From Hyaloperonospora brassicae (Eukaryota; Oomycota; Peronosporomycetes; Peronosporales; Peronosporaceae), in the NCBI GenBank assembly GCA_947650285.1, contig CANTFL010000136.1, positions 124,001-188,000 on the forward strand: 64,000 nt of DNA, read 5' to 3'. The position numbers and the translations under genes are program-made. Below, piece by piece: positions 12,294 through 22,932 of this stretch (position 1 is the first letter of the stretch; every line of letters starts with the position of its first letter). The notes beneath the pieces were generated by a model. The model saw nothing but the letters and a program-made list of their open reading frames with translations. It had not been told where the DNA came from and searched no databases.

Positions 12294-12379
12294 ACCACTA
12301 CTTCGACTACTACTACGACTACGCCTACCACTACTACTTCTACTTCTACTTCTACTACTACTTCTACTACTGCGACGAT
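12294..12379. repeat. ACT-rich microsatellite, inverted to the AGT array
   Basis: About 85 bp of ACT triplets mixed with TCT and GCT. ACT is the reverse complement of AGT, so this tract can pair with the array at 12083-12247 across a spacer of about 46 nt. Confidence 0.85.
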
Positions 12380-12853
12380 TACTATCCACCCACCCACCCA
12401 CCGACCGACCCACCCGTGTTACATCCAGCCAGCATCCGTCCTCCCTCTCTGCCTCAACATCGTTTGAAGCTGCAATTTCCGCGTTCACTCTGTCCCATAT
12501 CTCGTGGTATTTCTTTTCGCCCTCTGTCGCGGATTAGGGCACGCGCGACCCTTTTCGCACGACTGCACAGAAACCCGAACCCAATCGCCTCCACAACCGC
12601 TTCCGCTCCACGAGCTCCGCTCAGCTTCTGCCACAGGTACGAGACGACAGACGGGGCAGTCACTACACACAGGTCATAGCGCGAGGGATAGAGAGAGGGG
12701 CGACGGTCGCTGTCTGTAGCGTGTGACGGGCGCACCGTAGCGCCTACTGCAGACGCCGATAGAGAAGACGGCCGGACGGACGGACTGACCGACTCACTGA
12801 TTGTATGGCTGTTGTGCCGACTCGGAACCGCTTTGTGGCTGCAGTAGGCGACG

Positions 12854-14484
12854 ATGAAGTTTGGTAAAGTGCTGCAGCAGTCGACGCAGATGTCGCCGAG
12901 CGCGTGGGGGCCCTACTGGGCCGACTACAAACTGCTCAAGAAGATCATTAAGGACTGCGCGCAGATTAAGAAGGAGGAGAAGCTGCAGGGCGACAAACTG
13001 GTCAAAATCAAGATCAAGCCCTCGGCCAAGGAAGACAACGACAGTATCCGTGCGTGGCGCTGGCGTTCGCTGCTCTGTTTGATTCTATCGACTCGAGAAT
13101 ATGGGGATGTTTGTTCCTGCAAGCTCACTTGTCTTTGCATGGGTGCGTGTGCCAACGACGTGGTGGTGTTTGAGCAGGTCAGTCGCAGGACGAGATGAAT
13201 TTCTTCCGCACGTTGCGCGCTGAAATTAAAAAGATCGCCGACTTTTTCATCCAAGAGCAAGCCAAGCACACAAGTCAGGTGGCAGCTATTGACACGAGCT
13301 TCCAACAGCTCAAGGTTCGGTGTGCTGTCGGATGGACGTACTTGTAGCACGACGGAGTTTGTCGTGGAGGAGCTGCACTATCGTGTACTCATTCTGGGCT
13401 TTTTTGTTGTCGTGGTGTGCTGGTTAGACAAACCTCGAGTCAGCAGAAGCCAAGACAGCTCTCATGAAGAATTGCGTGGCGCTCTACAAGGAACTGCTGC
13501 TGCTCGAGAACTTTGCCGTGATGAACTTTTGTGGTATCTCAAAGGTGCGTGTGTGTTTCTTCTCGCCAAGACACAGCGTGTGCATATGTGCCTGCGTGTC
13601 GTTACAGAAGCCTGCTGACTGTCTGTCGGTTTCAATGTGCTGCGCAGATTTTGAAAAAACATGACAAGTGGACAGGATACGCCACACGCAACAAGTTCAT
13701 GCACATGATCCTGATGAAGCAGCCGTTTGCTACGTACGAGCCGCTGTTGCAAATGATCGACCACCTGGAGCATATTTTCATGCAAGCCACGGGATCCAGC
13801 ATCGAACAGCATGATGCACAGAAGTCGTCTTCTCGACGTAACGGCGATGGCAACTCGTCCTCTTCATCATCAGGAGAGGCACCTGGTGGCGCAGGATGCG
13901 CGTTTGGTGGTAATGCAGAACGAGATAGCGCGTTCTCGAGCAACAATGGCTCATCGAACCACCACTCGCCGTGTCACACACCGCCTGGCACTAGGGGTGG
14001 CCGTCGTGACGGACGCACATACAGAGCCGCAGGCGATGACACTTCCCCGCAATTCGAAGACTCGGTGACGCTAGTGCGCGTGAATGCGCTTCGAGACGAT
14101 GTGCGGGAGCTGAAAAAGATTGAGTGTGCGTATGACGGCGATGGCGAGTATGAGGATAACCCGGACGACTCAGGTTTCCCAGACGATGACGCTGAAGCAC
14201 CTGCCGTGCGCTTTGGTGACCATTTTCCGACTGGGCAAACGAGCGTCGTGCTTCCGCTGCCGTTGCAAGTTGCTCCAGCGGAGCCTCATTCAGACAGCGA
14301 TGCTGCAGTGATTGCAATGCTTTCCATGAAAGATAGCGCAAGCGTGCATGGATCTGGAGTCAGCAGCGACAGTGGCGATAGTACCACGAAAAGCCACCGT
14401 ACGCGGAGTACGAAGCGCAAAGCTTGCGCACCGCTAGATATGGAAGGCAAGCGCAAGATGAGCGTCACGGCAATTCTCAACTAG
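12854..14484 (+). CDS. SPX-domain protein
   Basis: Four exons, 12854-13049, 13178-13314, 13428-13544 and 13648-14484, give 428 aa; introns are 128, 113 and 103 nt. SPX domains bind inositol pyrophosphates and report cellular phosphate status. The tripartite domain is complete: N-terminal MKFGKVLQQSTQ with PYWADYKLLKKIIKDC; middle NFFRTLRAEIKKIADFF; and C-terminal LYKELLLLENFAVMNFCGIS, ILKKHDKWTG and KFMHMILMKQPF. The Lys-rich N-terminal helix and the KKxxK-like ligand site (ILKKHDKWTG) are present. The remaining 220 residues are low-complexity and acidic with no EXS, MFS, VTC or RING domain, so this is an SPX-only (SPX1/Pho81-like sensor) protein rather than an exporter. Exon 2 alternatives change the frame, and only the acceptor at 13177 keeps the SPX sequence. 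Confidence 0.9.
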
Positions 14485-14801
14485 CCAGCGTCATTACGCG
14501 TACGACAGCAAGACGAAGGGATGCCGATTCGCTCGAGCACGAAGGACGTCGAGCACGTAAATAATATATGCCACAAAAATCTCCGATATGCGCTTCCGCG
14601 TCCATCACGTTTTTGTGTCAGACCGATGAACGGTAGTAACAATTTGCGTTCCTTGGATTCACTTCTCACTGGTCTCTTGCGCTCATTCAATCTACTCGTC
14701 GTGTCCTCCACCAGCAAAGCGAGTTTTGCAACTATAGCCTGCACACATACACACGCGTCAGCACGAGGCGTCGTCGACAACCAGGAAGCGACTGTGCGCC
14801 A
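14485..14801. other. short intergenic, convergent
   Basis: This is 317 bp between the stop of the SPX gene and the stop of the minus-strand MSP gene. It should hold both 3' UTRs. An AATAATATA stretch at about 14558-14566 could be part of a polyadenylation region. No gene is seen. Confidence 0.5.
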
Positions 14802-16130
14802 TCACCAGAACACAGCGCTCATGTGTTGCAAACGTCCAACCTGCAACATCGTTAGCCTCCTGAGTGATGTGGCCTCAGTGCTCAAAATCGCTAGCAGTAG
14901 CGCCCAACTAAAAAGAAAATGATCGCGCACACTATCAGGTGCAGGGGCCCGAAAGTCTGTCGTACAGAAGCACAGCGACAACACAACACCGTCAGTACCA
15001 CCGGTAGGTTGAGCCAGTTGACCAGCACTGAACGCACGTACACCCTGTTCCTTTAGAACCTTGCCCGCCATCGAATGGTGCGAGACTTCGCTGCCCGCTT
15101 TACCACTGACCGCACCGTTTTTTCGATGACGCAGCGTCGACGATTCCTCCGAGAGCTTCCTCACGTGCATCGCATCCGTGTTTGCTTTTTGCAGCAGTTG
15201 CCGCGTCTTTTCCAGATCGCTCATCAACACATCGCGCTTGGCCGTGAGCTGCACTGTAAACGCTACCAACTACACGACACCACACCGCAACAATCAATCA
15301 ACCCACTCGCTTTTCCTCCATCCCCAGTCGTCGTCGTCATGTCCACGCACCTCGTCGTATTTCTTGCGCAGCACTGCAACTTCCTGAATCGCTTCCTTGC
15401 CCTCGTCTCCTCTATCCTCCAATCCTTTCCCTGTCTGTGCCTTGTCCTCCCGCAGCAACGCCGACGACAATTGGGCAGCGGTCACCACGTCCTCTCGGCC
15501 CTCGTCACTCTGTCGCTTGACCGCTGTACTGCTCGACTCGGACGTCACGGCCGTCGTAGCAGACGACGCGTTCGTCGACGAGGTCCGCTGTGGACTCGAC
15601 GGCGCTGCTGCGAGCTGCTCCCTCTCGCCGCCGTCATTGTCATTGTCGTTGCCGTCGTCGTCCTGCACAAATCGGCAGCGCAGCTTCTTGTTCGAGAGCG
15701 CGCGCTTGTCCGTGCGCGCCCACATGTGCGTGAGCTCGTCCGCCATCTCTTTCGTCGACTTGGTCTTCACTTGGTCGTAGAACCGCTCGTCCACGTAGAT
15801 GCTCTGCACGAGGAACTTGTCGTTGGCCAACTGGCGCTCTGCCGGGTCCATCCGCCGCAACTCGTCGCAGTCCTTTTGCTGCAAAATCACCACAATCGAC
15901 GCCGAGCCATTGGGCCCCAAGAGCCCCTGATTCGGCCGCACGAGGTACCGCAGCGGCCGCGTTGTCTTCACTTTGAACGCGATCTGGCGGTCGTCCGACA
16001 CGTTGCGGATCGTCAGCACCTCCTGCGCCGCCACGTGCACCGGCAAGTGGAAGCACAGCGCGTCCGCGGGCTCGAGCGTCACGCACGAGTTGGGCGCGAG
16101 GGCCACGTCCACGTCGCTCGTGCTCGCCAT
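14802..16130 (-). CDS. VAP-like MSP-domain protein, C-terminal hydrophobic segment
   Basis: Two exons, 16130-15351 and 15269-14802, joined by an 81-nt phase-0 intron, give about 415 aa. The N-terminal MSP domain (about 5-125) has the VAP signatures FKVKTTRPLRYLVRPNQGLL and KFLVQSIYVDE followed by KKLRCRF. VAPs tether the endoplasmic reticulum to other organelles by binding FFAT motifs. Lys of the FFAT-binding KFMVQ motif is kept, while the Met is Leu. A Ser-rich acidic linker precedes a coiled coil that spans the splice junction (RKKYDELVAFTVQLTAKRDVLM without interruption confirms the join) and a hydrophobic stretch FLFSWALLLAILS about 30 residues before the end, as in a tail anchor. The sequence before that stretch contains a pyrimidine-rich AG, so another 3' intron is possible and the exact C-terminus is uncertain. 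Confidence 0.82.
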
Positions 16131-16481
16131 TGTCGCAAGGGGTACACGTTTGCGATTGGGGCCCGTTTGGGGTCGCGCCAAAAAAAGGGGACGGGACTAG
16201 TTTTGGTCAATTGTTGCGCCCGTTGGAGTCGGAACTGGGCACTGTGGACCAAATAATGGGTTCACCCGCGCGTTCCACACAGGTAGACAGACAACGCGCA
16301 CAATCGGGTAGAAAACAAACACCCAGCACCACAACAACACGATGCATCGTTCTGTATGTCACGACGCGACACGACACGTTCACTTGGCTTTACTGTGGTG
16401 TGTGTGTGTGTTGCGTGCTTTTGCAACTACTGCCAAGTAGCACCGCGTCTCGCTGGCGTTTACTATCTGCTTCAGGTTTAC
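16131..16481. other. intergenic upstream of the VAP-like gene
   Basis: This is 351 bp between two minus-strand genes, holding the VAP-like promoter and the 3' end of the FAR1-like gene. A GTAAGT-like site overlaps the latter's stop codon, so one more 3' exon cannot be excluded. A short GT run lies around 16398-16410. No other gene is seen. Confidence 0.45.
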
Positions 16482-17682
16482 TTACACCATCTGATCTTGT
16501 TCGGTTGTAGGAGTATACAGTCGCTGGAGCTGACCGAGCTGCGCCTCGTAGTCCTCGTCGCTCAGTCGGGCCATCGTCTCGGCGACCGACTGGAACGTAT
16601 TCATCGCCCGCTCGTACTTTTGCGTCTGTTGCGGCGTCTCAAACTTGGGCGGCGGCGGATGGCCTAGCACTGACTGGGACAACTGACTGCGCCGCATCAT
16701 CTTGAGCAACACGTCTGGGTACGCTTCGTAGATCTCTCGACTCACTGGGTGGTTGTGCGACACGACCTACAAAACCAACAGCAACAGCAAACAGCAAAGC
16801 ACGTTGCACCACACAGTCTCGTGTCAACACTGCCCGTCACCCTCCCCCCCGTCTACGACACCACAACTGCCTATCGGTCTCTCTGTCTGTCCTCACCTGG
16901 TCCGTGACAATCACCATATACTTGGACGGGTTGTCTGCCGGCGTGATTTTGACATTGATCTTGGCCATGCAGCCAATCCCGCGGTACTTTTGTCCAGGAC
17001 GAGTGTTCGCGCCGCGACAGCGCGCTTTCATCGCGTGCGTGCACATGTATATCCGGTGGTGGTGGATCGCTTCGTCCGGGAACTCGGCGCGGCGGCCGCG
17101 CGAGCTCTTGTTGTTCAGCATGACCTTTTGCTGGTTCCGGCGGTACGCTTCGACGCTGCAGGACGAGCGCATGCGGAACGGCTGGTACGTCTCCTGCATG
17201 TACAGCTCAAAGTACGAGTCAAAGTCGAACCAGGAATTGAACGACACGCGCGCCATGCGCTTGCTGTCAAACTTGACGTGCGGGCCATGGCCGTGCGGGT
17301 CAGCGCCCATGCCAGCCGCAGCCGCAGCTGCTACAGCGTCCTGCACCGGTACACCCGTCAAGTCGGTCTTGATCGACTCGGGCGGCGGTACGACCGCTGC
17401 CGCAGCGGCCGCTGCATCGAACGCGACGTCCAGACCCGCTGCCTCTTTGATGGTCGCCACCACGTCGCGCATCTCGTCGTCCTGAGTCGCCTGCGGGTCC
17501 TGCGCGGCGGCGTCGCCTGCGGTCGAGACGAGAGCCGCCACGACGTCGTCCTCGCGCACGCTGCGCTTGCCACCTGCCACGGGCACGTCATGGAGCTTGA
17601 CAACGTTCTGTTCGTCGACCACGTGGGGTGTCGGTACGGCAGCGGCAGCGGTCGTGCGCTCGTCGCCGCTGCTTGCGCCCAT
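16482..17682 (-). CDS. FAR1 / WRKY-GCM1-like zinc-binding protein
   Basis: Two exons, 17682-16897 and 16766-16482, with a 130-nt phase-0 intron, give 356 aa. Residues about 160-270 hold a basic domain with the order MCTHAMKARC, GIGCMAKINV, MVIVTDQ and HNHPVS: a C-C-H-x-H arrangement like the FAR1/WRKY-GCM1 zinc-binding DNA-recognition fold used by MULE transposases and the transcription factors derived from them. The HNH triad is created by the splice. No transposase catalytic domain follows, and the C-terminal 90 residues are a predicted helical region. It is inferred to be a nuclear DNA-binding regulator, possibly domesticated. The start at 17682 has a good context (G at -3, G at +4); an in-frame ATG at 17772 has a poor one. 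It is divergent from the nucleolin-like gene. Confidence 0.68.
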
Positions 17683-18108
17683 GACGACTGTGGCCCGCGA
17701 ACGGTTTAACAACTGCTCCAGTGCGACGGCTACTGCTGCTACTGCTGGTGGTGGGATCCACAAGTGACACATAAAACCTCGCCCCCTGGCGGGAAACAAC
17801 CTCGGCTTCAGGTAGTCCACACAATCGTGTGGAGCACGCACGGTGGGGTGGGTGCAGGCGGGCCGCGTCGCGCGAAGGTTGCGCGAACGCGAACGGCCAG
17901 CTGCGCCCGCCAGCCAACCAACCGAGTTGAAGACAGCGCAGCCAACGGTGTGTGTCTGCCTCTCTCTCTCTCTGTCCGTCGGTCGGGCTCTGTGTCGCGC
18001 GTTCGCTTGGCCGTCACAACTTAAATCAGCAGTCGGTGCTCGCTCTGTTCTCTCTCCGCGCTCCGCTCTCCGTTCTCTCTCTGTCTCGTGCACGAGACGC
18101 ATTACGCA
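17683..18108. promoter_or_regulatory. bidirectional promoter region
   Basis: This is 426 bp between the start codons of the divergent FAR1-like (-) and nucleolin-like (+) genes. It contains CT-rich tracts around 17958-17972 and 18048-18085, the latter ending about 24 bp before the nucleolin start and probably lying in its 5' UTR. No TATA box is evident. The assignment rests on gene arrangement, not on a defined motif. Confidence 0.45.
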
Positions 18109-19775
18109 ATGGCCAAGAAATCGAAAGCTCGTGTGGCCGTAAAGCCTGCGCCCAGCAGCAGCTCGTCGTCGTCGGCCTCGAGCAGCGACGAGGCGCCAGC
18201 GCAAAAGGTTGTGGCAGTGGCCAAGAAGAGCAGCAAAGCTGCTCCGGCGAAGCCAGTGGCCAGTTCGTCGTCGGACTCGAGCTCGAGCGAAGACGAGGAG
18301 GAGGTCCCCAAGAAGGTCGTGACCAAGAAGGCTGTTGCCAAGAAGGAGGAGAGCTCGGACACGTCCTCGGACGCGTCTTCGGACGACGACGAGGAGGAAG
18401 TGCCGAAGAAGGCCACAACGGCCAAGAAGGGGGTTGCCAGCAAGAAGGAGAGCTCGGCCTCGAGCTCGGACTCGGACTCTTCGGAGGAAGAGGAGGTCCC
18501 AAAGAAGGCGGTTGCCGTAGCAAAGAAGGGTGTTGCCACGAAAGAGGAGAGCTCAGACTCGAGCTCGGACTCTTCGGAGGAGGAGGAGAAGCCGACGGCG
18601 AAGAAGGCAGTTGTCGCTTCCTCGAAGAAATCGGTTGCCGTGAAAAAAGAGAGCTCGGACTCGAGCTCGGACTCTTCGTCGGACGACGAGGGCGCCAAAC
18701 CCGCTGCTTCGGCAAAGACTGCCGCTGCAGCAAAGGCGGAGAGCTCGTCGAGCTCGGACTCTGACTCTTCGGACGAGCAAGAGGCGCCGAAGCCGGTTGC
18801 AAAGAAGGCCGCCGCCAGCAAGAAGAAGAAGGAGTCGTCTTCTTCGTCGTCGGACTCGGACTCGTCTTCGGACGAAGAGGAGGAGACGACGATTGTGTCG
18901 AAAAAGCGCAAGAGCTCGGACGCTGGTGAGAAGTCGGCCAAGGTGCACAAGCAGGAGAACGGCGATGCAGCTTCGGTAGTAAACCCCCAAAAGGCTTTGG
19001 AGATCTTTATCGCTGGTCTCCCGTGGGCTGCAACAGAGGAGGAAGTGACCGAGTACTTTGCGGGGTGTGGTGAAGTGACTGGTGCTCGCATTCCACAGCA
19101 GAACGGCCGGTCGACGGGCACGGCGTTCGTGACGTTCACCACTGCTGAGGCTGTGGAGGCAGCGCTTGCAATGGACGGCCAGGACTTTGGTGGTCGTTGG
19201 CTGAAGATCCGCACGGCGGAGAAGAAGAACATGTTTGACGAGAAGCCGGAAGGATGCACGAGCGTGTTCATTGGCAACCTCAGCTGGGACGTGGACGAAA
19301 ACACGATCCGTGAAACGTTCGGGGAGTGTGGGGAGATCCTAAGCTGTCGTCTAGCGACTGACCGTGAGACGGGCGAGTTCCGTGGCTTTGGTCACGTGGA
19401 TTTTGCCACGACCGAAGCCGTCGACGAGGCTGTGAAACTCGCCGGCACGTACGTGAGTGGACGCAACATCCGCGTGAACTATGCGAAATCCCGCGACCAG
19501 AATGGGGGGCGGCGGCGGCGGTGGTGGACGCGGTGGATTCGGTGGCCGAGGAGGTGGTCGCGGTGGCGGGCCGTGGAGGCCGTGGCGGCTTTGATGGTGG
19601 TCGTGGAGGAGGCCGTGGTTTCGGTGGTCGTGGCGGCGGTCGAGGTGGCGGTCGTGGCTTTGGTGGACGCGGCGGCGGTCGTGGTGGTGGTCGTGGAGGC
19701 CGCGGTGATGGTCCGCCAAAGCGCCAGCCGTCTTCGATCCAGAACTTCCAGGGCTCGAAGGTGACATTTGACTAA
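18109..19775 (+). CDS. nucleolin-like protein, two frame slips in the RGG tail
   Basis: Nucleolar RNA-binding protein of the nucleolin/Nsr1 type, expected to act in rRNA transcription and pre-ribosome assembly. Single exon starting at 18109. Residues 1-290 alternate Ser/Asp/Glu-rich acidic blocks with basic KKAVAKK blocks, as in nucleolin. RRM1 is at about 296-375 (RNP2 IFIAGLPW, RNP1 GTAFVTF) and RRM2 at about 383-462 (VFIGNLSW, RGFGHVDF). A Gly-Arg-rich RGG tail follows and ends SKVTFD. The tail is not in one frame: the frame moves by one base within the G run at 19504-19509 and again at the G run near 19568-19570. In each case one extra G explains the shift, and 1667 minus 2 is divisible by three (about 554 aa). 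Sequencing or assembly error is more likely than a true break because everything else is intact. Confidence 0.9.
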
Positions 19776-20109
19776 TTTATGGCGGTAGCGGACGGAACAA
19801 GGAGTCGTTGCACAGGGAGACGTTCATTGACAGCCACACAGCAATGCTCGCTCGAGTGTGCCTGATGCGATAGAGAAGGCGCCTCTCGTGTACGTCTGAC
19901 AAGGTTGTCTTCCATTATGAGCTAATCGATTCCTTTTGTATAGACTTTTAGCATTTCCGTGACTTGTCCATTTGCATGCATCAAGTCTCATCAGTAGTCG
20001 TCTGCAGCTCCCGTTCGCATCGCGTCCATCGTCCCCGCAACAAGCGCATTTACATTCGCAACGCGTTCATGTGTTGTACCGATCCGCACCTGTCCGTCTC
20101 TTCCAAGCG
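19776..20109. other. intergenic, convergent 3' ends
   Basis: This is 334 bp between the nucleolin-like and G-patch genes, which end towards each other. Open stretches at 19972-20418 run antisense into the G-patch gene and are rejected. No gene or repeat is seen. Confidence 0.5.
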
Positions 20110-22554
20110 TCACTTCCGCCTGTGACTGCGATCTCTGCTTCGACTTCGCCTGGAATGTTTGGACGATCGGTGTTTGTGCGACTTGCGTTCCTTCTTGTCC
20201 TTCTTCTTCTTCTTGTTCTTGCCATCGTGAGACGAGCGGTGTTTGTGGCGCTTCTGGTGCTTCGTGTGTTTCCGCTTCTCGTCCTCTGTTCGTCTCTCGA
20301 TACCCGAGCCATCAGTACTGTCAACGCTGCGCGATCGTTTACCAGGTCGTTTCGCGTGCTCGCTGACACCTCTACACACGGCAGGATCAGCAGCACTTCT
20401 CGCGTCATTATCGGATGAACCCGACTGCTCTGGCTCCCCCTCAGCGACGTTGTGCACCAAATCTCCAGCACCACTGTTCCATGACTCACTGGGCGCTTTA
20501 CGAGACAGCATAGAAGGAAGCTCTTGCTTGCTCTCATCAACTTTGCTGTCTCGTCTTTCGTCCCTGTCACCGTCACTTTCTTCTTCGCTGCTATCTTCAC
20601 TCATCTCGGACTCATCTGAGGGCTCAAAAATGGATTTGAGGAGACCGGCAGACATTACATCGACTGCAGGCAACGGTAGCAGATCCTTTGTTTCCAATTC
20701 TTGGACATCGCTAGCAGCAACGGCCTCATTGCGATTGACCACCGGTCGATTGCAAGCAGCTCGATCAGCGGCATACTCCATCAAGCGCGGAACGAGCTCC
20801 TCATCGAACAAGTCACGCTTCTTGCTACTCTCATCACCCTTTCTGTTTGATCCAGTCGGCCCCACACACTTCACGTGAAAGCGCTTGCATAGCAATGACT
20901 TCGGAATCCATGAAGTCTCGGAACGACGCGACACCTTAGCTCGAGGTTCCTCGTTCTGCACACAGTCGCTTTGAGCTTCGTCCACTGTAGACGTCGACGC
21001 GACGAATCTCTTGGCAATCGACGCAGAAATCTTTGCACGAAACTGAGACCCAGCACTACCACGTACCAACGGCTGCCGGTCTTTCAATGTGCTTGACTCG
21101 TCGACCAAGGCAGAAGGAGTCACAAAGGGCGAGAATCGTCCCTGTTTAGCTCGCTCTGCAGCACTGAAAAGCTTCGCTTTTTGGTCTTCGCCGAGCATGC
21201 CGAACACACTCCCGGCTAGTTTGACAACTTCAGCAGCATCTGCCCCAGTGCCGCCAGCATCAGATCGAGCATGTTGACGGTCATCTCCAAGCAGAGCACC
21301 TCTTTGCGTGGCTGTCATGACTGCGCCATTTCCGGTCTTTGCTGTCGCGAAGTTATGCCTGCGATATATGGCTATCACAGCATCATCTTGGCCTTTATCC
21401 TCATCGAACCGGTGATGTGCATCGTATCCGGACGGGACAGCCAGACGCGGAATAACCGCTTCACTAGGCTTCTCGCTGGCCGCTGCCAGGTCGAAGCCAG
21501 GAAGCACTGAACGCCCGTCTGAACAAAGTGCTCTACTGCGTCGGGTCTTTCCAAGTCCATGGGACGCTTCTGTCGACGAACACAGTCGCTTGACGTCACT
21601 TTTCGTCCCAGCAGATGTAATCACTCGATCGAACTCAGCCATGGAGACAGTTCCATACACGTCCACATCATCATTTTCTTCCAGCGCACTTAGCCCATAC
21701 TCACTAGTCGCACGATTGCTACCGTTCGTGATCTTCAAAGCGTCCACGAACAATACTCCTCGGAAATGTGACACCTCACTTTCGTTTCGCTTTGCCTGCT
21801 GCTGTCTTTTGTACAATGAAAACTCGGGAGCATCTGTATACGGGTCAAAGCCAGCTCCATACCGGTCCAACTTGGGCTCCGGAAAAGCTTTCTGCACGTC
21901 AAACACCTTTCGAGGTGGCACGTACACCTCCTCGTTATCTTCATCTTGTGTGTGCATTGTCGTCGTTTCCCCTTTATACTTGCGTCGCCGCACGCGTTGA
22001 CCAATGCCGTGTCCTTCTTTCCAGCCCATCTGCTTCAATAGCTTAGCTCCAATCGATTCATTCACCGGCAAGGCCCACTCATCAGGAAGCGTAAACCCCG
22101 GAATTGCTGTCTCAACAGCTCGGCTTGGTTGACACTGCTGTTGCAGGCGTCGTTTGGCTCCTGTTTGCAGCGTATCGTAGCGCTCCGACGTCTCGAGGCG
22201 TTTGCCCAGCAGCGGATCGTCTTCCTCGTCCATGAAATCCTCTGGACGCTGCTCGACTCGCGACGGACGGTTCTCACGAGAAGACGAGAACTTCTGTGGC
22301 TTCCATCCCTCTTGGCTGCCCACAGAGTTGTAGTAGCCAGCAGAGAAGCCGCCCGTGAAGGCTCCGTGGAAGCGTCGACGGCCTTGAGCGTCCGTTACCT
22401 GCAGCTCTCACGCAGGAAAAGACGTGAGCATCAAACGATTTATGTATGTGAGCAGTCAACGACAGGAGTTGGACCGTTTGGCCCGACAGGGGCGACAGAC
22501 AGCGCAAAGAACGACGGGACTCACCTCTTGGCTGCGCACATGACCGCGCTGCAT
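20110..22554 (-). CDS. GPATCH1: G-patch domain protein, GPATCH1/TGH type
   Basis: Putative spliceosome-associated protein. Two exons: a tiny first exon 22554-22525 (10 codons) and 22398-20110, with a 126-nt phase-0 intron, giving 772 aa. The diagnostic N-terminal block of this family, RRRFHGAFTGGFSAGYYNSV followed by GSQEGWKPQ, is read straight across from the second exon, which fixes the splice. A G-patch domain lies at about residues 115-140 (IGAKLLKQMGWKEGHGIGQ), and the C-terminal tail of about 50 residues is very basic (Lys, Arg, His, Ser), typical of splicing factors and nuclear localisation. G-patch proteins of this group activate DEAH helicases. The tiny first exon is the least certain part: the ATG at 22554 fits frame and splice site, but a longer 5' exon could exist. 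Confidence 0.88.
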
Positions 22555-22932
22555 TGCAAATGGTCAGTTCATGTGGACCACACACATGTGTAGCCATGCC
22601 GTAGCAATTATGTAGCCATGCTGTCTTCACCGAAAAAATAATGCAAACCGCCAGTTATTTATTTGTACAGGTACAACAGCGACATGTGTGTTTACGCGCA
22701 GACACCGTCATCCACACACACGCACGTCCTTGTGCGTGTATACTACGTATACGCTTCAACAACACGACCCATGTATTCCTTCGCCTACATATCTCGTCTG
22801 CACGTGGTACGCCACGCCACGTCGACTCGATCCGTTCCATTTATGAACATGTCCACTGTCTCCCACTAGTCCGCTACCTCTCACCTTTTGCCTTTCGCCC
22901 TCTGCAGTGAGCCGTCTGTCGATTGCAGACCA
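22555..22932. other. intergenic
   Basis: This is 378 bp between two minus-strand genes: the promoter of the G-patch gene and the 3' flank of the PX-RING gene. Slightly AT-richer than the neighbours, with short CA-rich stretches (22711-22730). No gene is supported. Confidence 0.5.

Noticed and set aside
15075..16256. 393-codon plus-strand frame opposite the VAP-like gene
   Set aside because: Shadow of the MSP coding sequence; no recognisable domain.
18102..19304. Long minus-strand frame opposite the nucleolin-like gene
   Set aside because: Ser/Asp-rich repeats read in reverse; the plus strand has two clear RRMs.
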